Source: VAZQ01 sp035293945 | GTDB taxonomy: Bacteria > Pseudomonadota > Alphaproteobacteria > Rhizobiales > Xanthobacteraceae | DNA length: 64,000 bases | Assembly: GCA_035293945.1 (NCBI GenBank) | Contig: DATGLV010000033.1 | Coordinates: 1-64,000 of the forward strand | Direction of reading: 5' to 3' | The notes under the pieces: model-generated | Seen by the model: only the letters and a program-made list of their open reading frames with translations | Told to the model about the DNA's origin: nothing | Database searches by the model: none | Translations under genes and position numbers: made by a program | Shown here: positions 1 to 8,756 of the stretch, one piece after another | Numbering within the stretch: position 1 is the first letter of the stretch | Layout: each line of letters opens with the position of its first letter

Positions 1-124
1 CAACCTCATGGCCGGGCAACCAAGTGCACCAGAGGATTAGGCGGCCATACTGCTCCCGGCGGAACCCCGCAGCCACGATACCGTGTTCATGGTCCGTGTG
101 CAGCGCCGGTTTCGGAGCTGGGGG

Positions 125-240
125 CTCATGGTGAGGAGCGCGGGCCACTTCGCCCGCGCGTCTCGAACCATGGCCACAGGCCATCGGGTGGGTCCGTCTT
201 TCGAGACGCCGTGCGTCGAATGGCGCACGGCCTCTCAAAA
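125..240. repeat. Pair of inverted Rhizobiales-type palindromic elements
   Basis: Two hairpins sit side by side just past the glyS stop. The first has a perfect 8-bp stem GCGCGGGC (138-145) with GCCCGCGC (152-159). The second has a perfect 8-bp stem GCCGTGCG (208-215) with CGCACGGC (224-231). The flanks GAGGAGCG and CGTCTCGAA of the first reappear inverted as TTCGAGACG and CCTCTC around the second, so they look like two copies in opposite orientation. Such elements are common between genes in Bradyrhizobium and relatives. It may also end glyS transcription. Bases 1-124 show no gene I can support. Confidence 0.7.
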
Positions 241-247
241 TGAAGCG

Positions 248-2770
248 CTACGCGCCCTCGATCTTGGAGAAGTCGGCGACAGCGCGGGTGGCGACGCGAA
301 TTTCGTTAAGGAGCCGCAAACGATTCTCGCGCAAGGGCTTGTCGTCGACGTTGACGGTGACCTTGTCGAAGAAGGCATCGACATGGGGTCGCAGCTTCGC
401 CATGGCCGACATGGCGGCGGCGAAATCCTCCCGCGCAACCGCGCTGCCGGCCTCTTGCCCGGCCGCATCGATCGCCTTGGCGAGATCCCATTCCTCTTGC
501 TGGCGATAGAATTGCGGATCCGGCTTGCCGACGTAATCGCGCGCGTCCTTCTTCTCCTCGATGCGGATGATGCTGGCGGCGCGCTTGTAGCCGGCGAGCA
601 AATTCTTGCCGTCATCGGTTTCGAGGAATTTGCCCAGCGCGTCGACGCGGCGAACGATCAGCACCAGATCGTCCTGGCCTTCGAGCGCAAACACGGCATC
701 GACCAGATCGTGCCGCGCGCCCTGCTCGCGCAGCTGCACCTTGAGGCGGTCGGCAAAGAAGGCGAGAAGGTCTAACGAATCGGAACGAATAAAGCGGACA
801 ACATCTAGTTGCTCAGACGCGAGAGGATCAGCGCGTCCTGGGAACTTCCTATTGAAGCTGCGCTCAAACTCATCTTGGGAGAATTTTGCCAAGCTGAGAA
901 TCCTGCCTCCAACCAGAAGAGCGTCGTGTGTCGCGCGTTCCGCGGCAGGGGGCGACATGCCTTCATCTTCAAACACCTCCCGAATTTCTTTGGCGAATGA
1001 TTCGTTTCGTGTGAGATCATAGAGATCGAAGTTGTTATCCAAGATTGATGTTATGCCTCTTTTCTCATTAGCAACGACCTCAAACAGGAGACCAGCGTGA
1101 TTGGAAAACATCCCATCACTGTCGAGAAAGCGAATTTGAACGGGGCAACGCTCGCGTAAGTGTTCAATGCCTTTCCAATTTATTTCGTCACCCGATTGTG
1201 TCTCCAAATAATGCAGTGGATATCGGCCGCTACGAGAAAGCAAAGACCTGAACAATTGCTCCAAAACTCTCACAATTCCCAAGCGTATATTGTTTGCCAG
1301 TATTAATCTGATCACCCCCAACGCCGCCCTTCGCAGCGCATAAGGATCCTTCGATCCGGTCGGCTTCTCGTCGATCGCCCAGAACCCCACCAGCGTGTCG
1401 AGCTTGTCGGCAAGCGCGACCGCGACCGAAACCGGATCGGCCGGCACCAGATCATCCGGCCCCTTCGGCTTGTAGTGATCCTCGCACGCATGGGCGACGG
1501 CTTCGTCCTCGCCCTGCGCCTCGGCGTAGTATTTTCCCATCAGGCCTTGCAGCTCGGGGAATTCGCCGACTACCTCGGTCAAGAGATCGGCCTTGGCGAG
1601 GCGCGCCGCGCGCTCGGCCTTGCGGCGATCGGCGCCCACGATGGCCGCGAGCTCACCCGCCAAAGCCTCGATCCGCGCGATGCGCGCAGCCTGTGTGCCG
1701 AGCTTCTCGTGGAACACGATGTGCTCGAACTTCGGCAGCCGCTCTTCCAAAGGCGTCTTCAGATCGGTCTCGTAGAAGAACTTCGCGTCGGAGAGGCGCG
1801 CCCGGATCACGCGCTCATTGCCGGCCACGATGGCCTTGCCGCCGTCCTCGGCCTCGGTATTGGCCACCAGGATGAATTTGTTGACGAGCTTGGAGGTCTG
1901 CGCGTCGCGCAGCACGAAGCATTTCTGGTTGACCCGAATGGTGGTGCGGATCACTTCCGGCGGGATCGAGAGGAATTCCGCATCGAACGAGCCCATCAGA
2001 ACGACCGGCCATTCGGTCAGGCCGGCGACTTCCGCAAGCAGCGTCGCATCCTCGACCAGCTCGTAGCCTTGCGCGAAGCCGAGGTTCCGGGAGTCATGAA
2101 GGATAATGTCGGCGCGCCTCGCCGGATCGAGCACCACCTTGGCTTTTTCGAGCTTGGCCACATAGTCGTCGAAGCGCTTCACCCGGAACGGCGCCGGCGC
2201 CAGGAACCGGTGACCGCGGGTTTCATCGCCGGCCGCCAATCCGTCGACCGCAAACTTCACGATGTCGGGCTCCTCGGTCTCCGGTCCAAAGGTCGCGACA
2301 ATCGAATGCAGCGGGCGGACCCAGGTGAGACGGCCGTCGCCCCAGCGCATGGATTTGGGCCACGGAAAGCTCTTGATCACCTCCGGCACAATCTCGGCAA
2401 TGACCTCGATTGCGTCCCGGCCCGCCTTCTCGATCACCGCGACGTAGAAGTCGCCTTTCTTGGCGTCCTTCTCGATCCTGGCCTGATCGATCGAGGCAAG
2501 ACCCGCGGCTTTGAGGAAGCCTTTGATCGCGCCCTCCGGCGAGCCGACACGCGGACCTTTCTTCTCCTCGCGTTGGTCGGCCTGACGCGCCGGCACGCCC
2601 TGCACGGTAAGCGCGAGGCGGCGCGGCGTCGCGAAGGCTTTGGCGCCCTCGTAGAGAAGCCCCGCCGCCACCAGCCGATCGGTGACGAGCTTCTTCAAGT
2701 CCTCGGCCGCACGCGCCTGCATGCGCGCGGGAATTTCCTCGGAGAACAGCTCAAGCAGAAGATCGGGCAT
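248..2770 (-). CDS. glyS: Glycyl-tRNA synthetase beta subunit with internal insertion
   Basis: This is the beta subunit of the two-chain (alpha2beta2) bacterial glycyl-tRNA synthetase, which helps charge tRNA-Gly in the cytoplasm. The start ATG at 2770 gives MPDLLLELFSEEIPARM, the usual N-terminus; an in-frame extension to 2812 is not family-like. ATPRRL (residues 47-52) and the DKLDTLVGFW / TGSKDPYALRRAALG block are typical. The protein is 840 residues, against roughly 690-720 in most relatives. The excess lies between residues about 490 and 660, after the ALGVIRLI segment and before DLLAFFADRLKVQLREQG. The DNA there (about 775-1320) has a much lower G+C than both sides. The reading frame stays open throughout, so the gene looks functional. 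Confidence 0.95.
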   Translation of the reverse strand: MPDLLLELFSEEIPARMQARAAEDLKKLVTDRLVAAGLLYEGAKAFATPRRLALTVQGVPARQADQREEKKGPRVGSPEGAIKGFLKAAGLASIDQARIEKDAKKGDFYVAVIEKAGRDAIEVIAEIVPEVIKSFPWPKSMRWGDGRLTWVRPLHSIVATFGPETEEPDIVKFAVDGLAAGDETRGHRFLAPAPFRVKRFDDYVAKLEKAKVVLDPARRADIILHDSRNLGFAQGYELVEDATLLAEVAGLTEWPVVLMGSFDAEFLSIPPEVIRTTIRVNQKCFVLRDAQTSKLVNKFILVANTEAEDGGKAIVAGNERVIRARLSDAKFFYETDLKTPLEERLPKFEHIVFHEKLGTQAARIARIEALAGELAAIVGADRRKAERAARLAKADLLTEVVGEFPELQGLMGKYYAEAQGEDEAVAHACEDHYKPKGPDDLVPADPVSVAVALADKLDTLVGFWAIDEKPTGSKDPYALRRAALGVIRLILANNIRLGIVRVLEQLFRSLLSRSGRYPLHYLETQSGDEINWKGIEHLRERCPVQIRFLDSDGMFSNHAGLLFEVVANEKRGITSILDNNFDLYDLTRNESFAKEIREVFEDEGMSPPAAERATHDALLVGGRILSLAKFSQDEFERSFNRKFPGRADPLASEQLDVVRFIRSDSLDLLAFFADRLKVQLREQGARHDLVDAVFALEGQDDLVLIVRRVDALGKFLETDDGKNLLAGYKRAASIIRIEEKKDARDYVGKPDPQFYRQQEEWDLAKAIDAAGQEAGSAVAREDFAAAMSAMAKLRPHVDAFFDKVTVNVDDKPLRENRLRLLNEIRVATRAVADFSKIEGA
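775..1320. other. Low-G+C block inserted within glyS
   Basis: I count about 48% G+C across 781-1320, while the next 60 bases (1321-1380) are 65%. The block encodes about 150 residues beyond the normal GlyS length, with no stop or frameshift. The encoded peptide (for example GITSILDNNFDLYDL) does not resemble the rest of GlyS or any family I recognise. There is no terminal Cys or His-Asn pair as an intein would need. It is a domain insertion or a locally diverged, acquired segment. Confidence 0.7.
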
Positions 2771-2857
2771 ATCGCTTTCGTGGAGTTTCGGGCGCGCGCC
2801 TCGAGGCGCCAATGAATCCTCCTGTAGTCAATCTGAATACCCGTGTCATCGCCGAGA

Positions 2858-2920
2858 TTGACTCCATTGTCTTCATGTATTACATGCAATGAATGTATTG
2901 ACAGCAGTAAGGGTTGCCCC
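2858..2920 (+). promoter_or_regulatory. Possible promoter and autoregulatory operator of the TA pair
   Basis: Upstream of the proposed GTG start (2921) there is a TTGACT hexamer at 2858-2863. Seventeen bases later begins an inverted repeat, TACAT (2881-2885) and ATGTA (2893-2897) with a 7-base spacer, where a -10 box would lie. An AAGGG sequence precedes the GTG by about 7 bases. The arrangement fits antitoxin autorepression, which is known for many TA modules, but the promoter boxes are weak matches. Confidence 0.35.
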
Positions 2921-3568
2921 GTGAAGCCGGTTACCGTGACCTCAGCCGAGGAAGTCCTCGAGAACATCCAACGGTACCAAAGGGCGGTCGAGCAAAGGCC
3001 CGAGATTCGTGCGCGGGTGGCGATGGTGCAATCCTGGTATGCCTTTCGGGACGAAAAGTCCCACGCTTGGAAGTTCGCCCCGAGCAAGTTCATCGGCTAT
3101 CGAGACGCCAAGGCTGATCGTTACTTGGCGGAATCCGGCAAGAACGGTGACTTCGATGGTCGCGTCACCGAACGTGTCCTGTCCGAATGGTTCGTGGTCA
3201 CCGAGCCCGGATCAAAACTCGAGCGCGAGCTGATGGACGCATTGCGCAAGTTTCTGGCCCGCTTTTCCAAAGCGCCGGGTGCTCGCGCCCGCATCAGCGT
3301 GCTCAAGTCGGATGTCGCAGCTCCGACTCGATCCGTGAGCATGGGGAGCCTTTTCGACCGCATCAGCTCCGACCCGGCAATTTGCGGCGGGCGGCCGTGC
3401 ATCAAAGGCACGCGCATGCGCGTCGCGGATATTGTTGAAGCCATCGCATGTGGAGCGAGCCGACAGGAACTGCTCGCTGACTTCGACTATCTCACCGAAG
3501 AAGATATTGCGGCGGCCTTGCTTTATGCCGCCCGCGCGACTGAGCATCGCATCGTACGAACGGCGTGA
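2921..3568 (+). CDS. DUF433 antitoxin with extra N-terminal domain
   Basis: The C-terminal ~75 residues (RISSDPAICGGRPCIKGTRM onwards to the end) are a DUF433 domain, the usual antitoxin partner of DUF5615 toxins. DUF433 antitoxins are normally about 75-100 residues, but this protein has 215 from GTG 2921. The first ~140 residues form a separate region containing WYAFRDEKSHAW, FAPSKFIGYRD and SEWFVV. I suspect a small conserved domain but cannot name it. An upstream GTG at 2843 is also in frame, but it would place coding sequence over the AT-rich operator-like stretch. The stop overlaps the toxin start by one base, so translation is coupled. Confidence 0.8.
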   Translation: MKPVTVTSAEEVLENIQRYQRAVEQRPEIRARVAMVQSWYAFRDEKSHAWKFAPSKFIGYRDAKADRYLAESGKNGDFDGRVTERVLSEWFVVTEPGSKLERELMDALRKFLARFSKAPGARARISVLKSDVAAPTRSVSMGSLFDRISSDPAICGGRPCIKGTRMRVADIVEAIACGASRQELLADFDYLTEEDIAAALLYAARATEHRIVRTA

Positions 3569-3900
3569 TGATTCGGTTCTTGATCGACGCGCAGCTCCCT
3601 CCCGGGCTTGCGCGCCGTCTCGCAGCGGGCGGGCACATCGCTGAGCACGTAAACCGGGTCGGGTTAGGCGACATCGCCGACAGCGCCATTTGGGACCATG
3701 CGGAGCGCACCGGCGCAGTCTTGATCACCAAGGATCAGGATTTCGTTGCGCTGGCGGAGCGGGAGCCAATGGGTCCGAAGGTCGCGTGGATACGGATCGG
3801 TAACATCAGCAACATCGCTTTGTGGAGCGCGCTGGAGCCGATGCTGGACGAGATCATTCAATCGCTCAATGCAGGCGAGCGCGTCATCGAGGTTGTTTGA
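3568..3900 (+). CDS. DUF5615 PIN-like toxin
   Basis: A 110-residue protein of the DUF5615 family, PIN-like putative RNases that pair with DUF433 antitoxins in VapBC-like modules. It begins MIRFLIDAQLPPGLARRL, with the first acidic residue of the nuclease centre at Asp7. HAERTGAVLITKDQDF supplies the TKDxDF motif holding further acidic residues. The ATG lies inside the TGATG junction with the antitoxin. Toxin activity is inferred from family and pairing, not shown. The pair sits on the opposite strand to glyS and the CDGSH gene, as if inserted between them. Confidence 0.85.
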   Translation: MIRFLIDAQLPPGLARRLAAGGHIAEHVNRVGLGDIADSAIWDHAERTGAVLITKDQDFVALAEREPMGPKVAWIRIGNISNIALWSALEPMLDEIIQSLNAGERVIEVV

Positions 3901-3907
3901 GCCTAGA

Positions 3908-3946
3908 AGGCCCCACCCCCTAACCCCTTCCACAAGGGGGAGGGGA
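3908..3946. repeat. CCCC/GGGG palindromic intergenic repeat, possible terminator
   Basis: The stretch after the toxin stop contains CCCCTTCC, a short loop and GGGGGAGGGG. This matches the common C-rich/G-rich palindrome found between genes in many Rhizobiales. It lies between the converging ends of the toxin gene (+) and the CDGSH gene (-), so it could terminate both. There is no T-run on the plus strand. Confidence 0.5.
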
Positions 3947-3966
3947 ACAGGAGGCTCTCGCTGACC

Positions 3967-4205
3967 TCACAGCTTCAAATGGCTGTTGTCGCAGATCGGC
4001 CCCGTCTTGGTGCGCTTGCAGGTGCACAGCAATGCGCGGCGGTTGCGTTCGGCCGTGTATTCCAATGGCTCGATGCCGGTACCTTCGTGCGAGCCGTCGC
4101 AGAACGGCTGGCTCTGTGAGCGCCCGCAGCGGCACCACCAGTAAGTCTCGCCGGCGACAAGCTCGACCAGCACGGGCTCACGGCCGCCGATCCTCGGTTC
4201 GTTGC

Positions 4206-4209
<4 letters not shown>
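3967..4209 (-). CDS. CDGSH iron-sulfur domain protein
   Basis: An 80-residue protein with two tandem CDGSH (mitoNEET-like) motifs. The first has Cys26, Cys28, Cys37 and His41; the second Cys62, Cys64, Cys73 and His77. Each 3Cys-1His set is expected to hold one [2Fe-2S] cluster, as in bacterial tandem CDGSH proteins. There is no membrane segment or signal. The start ATG at 4209 overlaps the glyQ stop in an ATGA junction, so it is translationally coupled to glyQ. The role is unknown: redox or Fe-S handling is the usual guess. An in-frame extension to 4359 runs through glyQ and is rejected. Confidence 0.9.
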
Positions 4210-5165
<956 letters not shown>

Positions 5166-5354
5166 GCGCGTTTCAGGAAAATCAAGGAATGGGCGCGGAC
5201 CCTATCGGGGTGCTTCCGAGGGGTCAAGAAACCCTTGACCCGCTTCAAACCGGCACAGGCGTCGCCATGGCCCAAAGCCGGCCGGCACGCTAATCTTGCT
5301 CGCAGCAAAGCTCCCACAATGTTAGAGAGCTAACGGAAAGCGCGGAGGAGTGAC

Positions 5355-6359
5355 GTGGAACGCCCTCGCCGATCGAATGCGTCTCGTGCGGCATGGTTCG
5401 CGGCAACACTTGCCTGCGCACTGCCGAGCGCGAGCCCGACATGGGCGCAAGCCTATCCTAACCATCCGATTCGCCTGGTGGTGGGATTTGCGCCCGGCGG
5501 CAACACGGATCTCATCGCCCGCATCGTCGCCGAGAAAGTGCAGGGCCCGCTCGGGGCGCGGGTGATCGTCGACAATCGCGGCGGGGCCAACGGCGCCATT
5601 GCGGCCGATACTGTCGCCAAGGCGCCGCCCGACGGCTACACGCTGTTCTTCACCACGGTGGGCGCGGTCGCGATCAACCCGGCGTTCCGCAAGGATCTTC
5701 CCTATGATCCGGTCAAGGATTTCGCGCCAGTCGGACTGATCGGCCGCGCCGCGCCCGTGCTCGCGGTCGATCCCTCGCTCGGCATCAAGACGACCCAGGA
5801 GCTGGTGGCGCGCGCCAAGCAGAAGCCCAATACAATCAGCCTCGGCATGACCGGCGTAGGCGCGATCTCGCACCTGGCGCTGGAGCTGTTCGAATCGACC
5901 GCCGACGCCAAGTTCGTCAAAGTCCCGTTCCGCGGCTCGGGTCCCGCGCTCGCCGATTTGTTGGGCGGTCATGTCAACGGCATCATGATCGACGTGTCGG
6001 TCATGCTCGAACATATCAAGGCGCACAAGGTGATAGCGCTTGCCACCACATCGGCGAAACGCTCGGAACTCGTGCCGGACATTCCGACCCTGGTGGAAGA
6101 AGGTTACCCGGGCGCCGTCGCGGAGAACTGGACCGCCCTGTTTGCTCCCGCCAAGACTCCTCCTGAGATTATTGCCAAGCTCAACACCGCGTTCACCCAA
6201 ACCGTGAACGATCCGGACATGCGCAAGAAGTTCGCCGAGAACGCGATCTCAGCGTCGCCGACCTCGCCGGAGGAGCTTGGAACGCTGCTCAAGGGCGAGA
6301 TCGCCAAATGGGACAAGGTGATCCGCGAGAAGGGCATCGCCATCAAGCCCGAGGACTGA
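5355..6359 (+). CDS. Bug/TctC-family periplasmic substrate-binding protein
   Basis: A 334-residue extracytoplasmic receptor of the tripartite tricarboxylate transporter (Bug) family, which binds small carboxylates in the periplasm. A signal peptide ends near Ala33 (TWAQA), followed by YPNHPIRLVVGFAPGGNTD, the usual Bug opening. PDGYTLFFTT and the closing segments are also typical. The GTG start at 5355 is supported by GGAGGAG at 5344-5350. No tctA or tctB membrane gene is nearby, so it is an orphan receptor, as is common in this family. The ligand cannot be told from sequence. Confidence 0.92.
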   Translation: MERPRRSNASRAAWFAATLACALPSASPTWAQAYPNHPIRLVVGFAPGGNTDLIARIVAEKVQGPLGARVIVDNRGGANGAIAADTVAKAPPDGYTLFFTTVGAVAINPAFRKDLPYDPVKDFAPVGLIGRAAPVLAVDPSLGIKTTQELVARAKQKPNTISLGMTGVGAISHLALELFESTADAKFVKVPFRGSGPALADLLGGHVNGIMIDVSVMLEHIKAHKVIALATTSAKRSELVPDIPTLVEEGYPGAVAENWTALFAPAKTPPEIIAKLNTAFTQTVNDPDMRKKFAENAISASPTSPEELGTLLKGEIAKWDKVIREKGIAIKPED

Positions 6360-6573
6360 CCCCGCAGGGAATAAAGCACAGGCGGAGCCAGCGAAACCTT
6401 ACCTAAGTTTAATTTGCTTTCCGGTCGGGCGCGACGAAATTCGCTCGATTGGACAAAGCATTGTCGGGGACACCTGCGGCAAGCGCCGCGTGCCTCATAA
6501 AAGAAGTAGAGAGCAGTCAACCAGCCAGAGATCCGGCTACCGGCAGCGCTTCAACGCAAAGGGAACGATACAG

Positions 6574-7185
6574 ATGAATTCTGGAAGCTCGGCAACAGCC
6601 AATACGCCGACTGAGACCGTCCGCTATACAGGCGTCGCTCAGTGGCTGCACTGGACCATGGCCGTCCTGATCCTGTTCTCGGCCGGCCTCGGTCTGCTGC
6701 TCGATGGCTGGCCAAAGGCCTCCAAGATCTTCATGATCAACATTCACGCGCAGATCGGCCTGATCGTTCTTTATTTGTTTGTGGTGCGCGTCTGGTGGCG
6801 CCGCACCCACACCCCGCCGGAGCTGCCCCCGCAGGTGAGCGAAATCTCCCGCCGCGTGTCACACCCCGCGCATATGCTCATCTACGTGCTAATGCTGCTG
6901 ACGCCGCTGGTCGGCATCGTCGCCTTTGTGTGGCACGGCCGCGTGCTCGATTTCGGGTTCTACTCGATTGATTTCGGAGTGAAGGTGAACAGCCCGGTCT
7001 ACCATGAGGCCGAGGACATCCATCTCTACCTGACCTATGGATTGCTGGCGCTGGTCGGCGGCCACGCCATCGCAGCGCTCTGGCATCACTTCGTCAGCCG
7101 CGACCCGGTCCTGGTCAGGATGCTGCCGGCGCGTTTTTCGGCCAAGACGGAGGCCGGCAAGCTGGTCGAAGCAAGAAGCTCTTAA
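6574..7185 (+). CDS. Cytochrome b561 family protein
   Basis: A 203-residue inner-membrane dihaem cytochrome b561 (CybB-like) with about four transmembrane helices. Candidate haem-ligand histidines are in QWLHWTMAVL (helix 1), NIHAQIG (helix 2), and in the DIHLYLTYGLLALVGGHAI helix. These proteins move electrons between quinones and periplasmic partners or superoxide. ATG 6574 follows AAAGGGA at a good distance. It lies downstream of the Bug receptor with a 214-base gap, so it probably has its own promoter. Confidence 0.9.
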   Translation: MNSGSSATANTPTETVRYTGVAQWLHWTMAVLILFSAGLGLLLDGWPKASKIFMINIHAQIGLIVLYLFVVRVWWRRTHTPPELPPQVSEISRRVSHPAHMLIYVLMLLTPLVGIVAFVWHGRVLDFGFYSIDFGVKVNSPVYHEAEDIHLYLTYGLLALVGGHAIAALWHHFVSRDPVLVRMLPARFSAKTEAGKLVEARSS

Positions 7186-7197
7186 GGTTTCGTCGAA

Positions 7198-7404
7198 CTA
7201 CATCACCCGCCATTCGCCGGTAGCGGGGTCGCGCCGAAGCGTCGGCAGGGCCTCGCGGGCGAACGGATCGGTTGCCTTGACCTTCACCCGCTCGAGCTCC
7301 TCGCCCAAGCGGCGCACCTCTCTGATTGCCCAGTGCACGACCGCGGCCGCCCCCGCAGCCCCGAGGACGAACTTGATCAGCGACGGAACAACGAGCGGGG
7401 GCAT
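7198..7404 (-). CDS. Small conserved membrane protein
   Basis: A 68-residue protein with one hydrophobic segment near residues 8-26 (LIKFVLGAAGAAAVVHWAI), then a charged region with EELERVKVKA and a C-terminal DPATGEWRVM. I recall similar small proteins near S49 peptidase and gly genes in Rhizobiales, which supports it as a real gene, but it has no assigned function. It is 51 bases downstream of the S49 peptidase on the same strand and probably shares its transcript. Confidence 0.75.
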   Translation of the reverse strand: MPPLVVPSLIKFVLGAAGAAAVVHWAIREVRRLGEELERVKVKATDPFAREALPTLRRDPATGEWRVM

Positions 7405-7455
7405 CGGCGGTCTCCTTCGTTAGGCTTCACGATTCCACTTCACAATCATTCCACT

Positions 7456-8385
7456 TCACAATCCATAGCGGGCCCAAAACGCGCGCTCCTCGAGCGCCGA
7501 GATGGCGCCGCCGACAAGCTCGGCCGCGTAGGCTGCCGGATCAAGTCCGCCGACATGTAGGCCAAACCCGACCGCCGGTCGGGCCCGGCCGAGCAGACTG
7601 CGCTCAGGACCGATGAGCGGCGTCATCACCTCGTCACCAAAGCGCGCCCGCAATGTCGATCGCAGGTCGCCGATCGCATCCGCAAGGCCGAGCTCAATAG
7701 CCCTGTTTCCGGCCCAGTATTCGCCTGAGAACAGGTCTTTTTCGGGGCCTTTCAGTCGCGTGCCACGGCTCTGCTTCACCAGATCTATGAAGCTCGCGTG
7801 GATTTCCTTCTGTAGTGTCTTGAGCCGTTCCACATCATCAGGGTTTTCCGGCAGAAACGGATCGAGCGTCGCCTTGTGCTCGCCCGCCGTATAAAGCCGG
7901 CGCTCGATGCCAAGCCGCTCCATCAGCTTGGGGAAGCCGAACGAGCCGCCGACCACGCCGATCGATCCGAGGATCGAGGACAAATCGCAGATGATTTCGT
8001 CGGCCGCGCAGGCCACCATATAGCCCCCGGAGGCGCCGACATCCTCCACAAAGGCGATCACCCGCCGTTTTTTCTCCTCGGCATGCTGACGGATGCGCCG
8101 GTAGATCAAATGCGATTGCACCGGCGAGCCCCCCGGCGAATTGATAAGAAGTGCTACAGCAGCGGCATTGCTGATCCCAAAGGCCCGTTCGAGCGGGCGC
8201 GCGACGCCAGCGAGCGTCAACCCGGGCCGCAGCGGGCTCGATAATCCAATCACACCGGAGAGCCGGACCACCGGCACGACCGGAATATCGCCGCGGAAGC
8301 GCCGCGGAATGAGCGGCCTCAGCTTGCCGAGGGCACCGCCAAAAAACCGTCCGAGGGGCTCGGGCATGCGGATTTCAGCCATCAT
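7456..8385 (-). CDS. S49 family serine peptidase (SppA/SohB-like)
   Basis: A 309-residue single-domain member of the signal-peptide-peptidase A family, which degrades leftover signal peptides or membrane proteins. The Ser/Lys dyad is visible as Ser119 in EDVGASGGYMVACAADEI and Lys171 in AGEHKATLDPF. LLINSPGGSPVQS is the conserved Clp-fold strand. I see no strong N-terminal membrane anchor, unlike E. coli SppA. The start could be GTG 8388, ATG 8385 or ATG 8382; the ribosome site does not decide. Confidence 0.92.
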   Translation of the reverse strand: MMAEIRMPEPLGRFFGGALGKLRPLIPRRFRGDIPVVPVVRLSGVIGLSSPLRPGLTLAGVARPLERAFGISNAAAVALLINSPGGSPVQSHLIYRRIRQHAEEKKRRVIAFVEDVGASGGYMVACAADEIICDLSSILGSIGVVGGSFGFPKLMERLGIERRLYTAGEHKATLDPFLPENPDDVERLKTLQKEIHASFIDLVKQSRGTRLKGPEKDLFSGEYWAGNRAIELGLADAIGDLRSTLRARFGDEVMTPLIGPERSLLGRARPAVGFGLHVGGLDPAAYAAELVGGAISALEERAFWARYGL

Positions 8386-8756
8386 CACCAGATAGGTCTC
8401 GCGCGTGGGGCACTCAAGTCGCGTCCGTCCGCCAAGCCGCCGTAGCTTTGCTGCGCGACTGGAACATTACTTGCTTTGATCCCACACATAAAAGGGGTCG
8501 GGCACGTCTGGGGCACGTCTGAGTCACAACCGAAACGGTGAAGCAAGCAAATGAAGCTCTTCCTCATCGTGGCGCTTTTCAGCGCAATTGCAGCTGCCTC
8601 CTATCGCCGGGGTCCGCGTGAGGAGCCGAAACCGGCGGCCTGACCAGACCGAGCAGGTGCGCCGCCGGCCAGCACGCCCCAAGCAATGTGCTCCGGGCAC
8701 GAGCACCATGCACAAGCCGCAGGCACGCCTCGGCTTTTTCTTCCTTCAGGGAGCAT
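8386..8756. other. Intergenic region between two minus-strand genes
   Basis: About 370 bases without a long gene. It contains a direct repeat GGCACGTCTG (8501-8510 and 8512-8521), AT-rich sequence around 8465-8495, and one possible 30-codon reading frame on the plus strand (8551-8643). No RNA gene is recognisable. Confidence 0.5.
8551..8643 (+). CDS. Possible 30-residue secreted or membrane microprotein
   Basis: An ATG at 8551 opens a 30-codon frame with a classic signal-like start, MKLFLIVALFSAIAAASY, followed by a basic and proline-rich tail ending PKPAA. The ribosome site is poor (GGTGAAGC about 12 bases upstream). It lies alone on the plus strand. It may be a real small membrane protein or chance; codon use cannot decide at this length. 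Confidence 0.3.
   Translation: MKLFLIVALFSAIAAASYRRGPREEPKPAA

Noticed and set aside
775..1320. Intein within glyS
   Set aside because: No Cys/Ser at the first splice site, no terminal His-Asn followed by Cys/Ser/Thr, and no homing endonuclease motif.
1475..2815. Long open frame antisense to glyS
   Set aside because: High-G+C shadow of glyS on the other strand. No family-like sequence or ribosome site.
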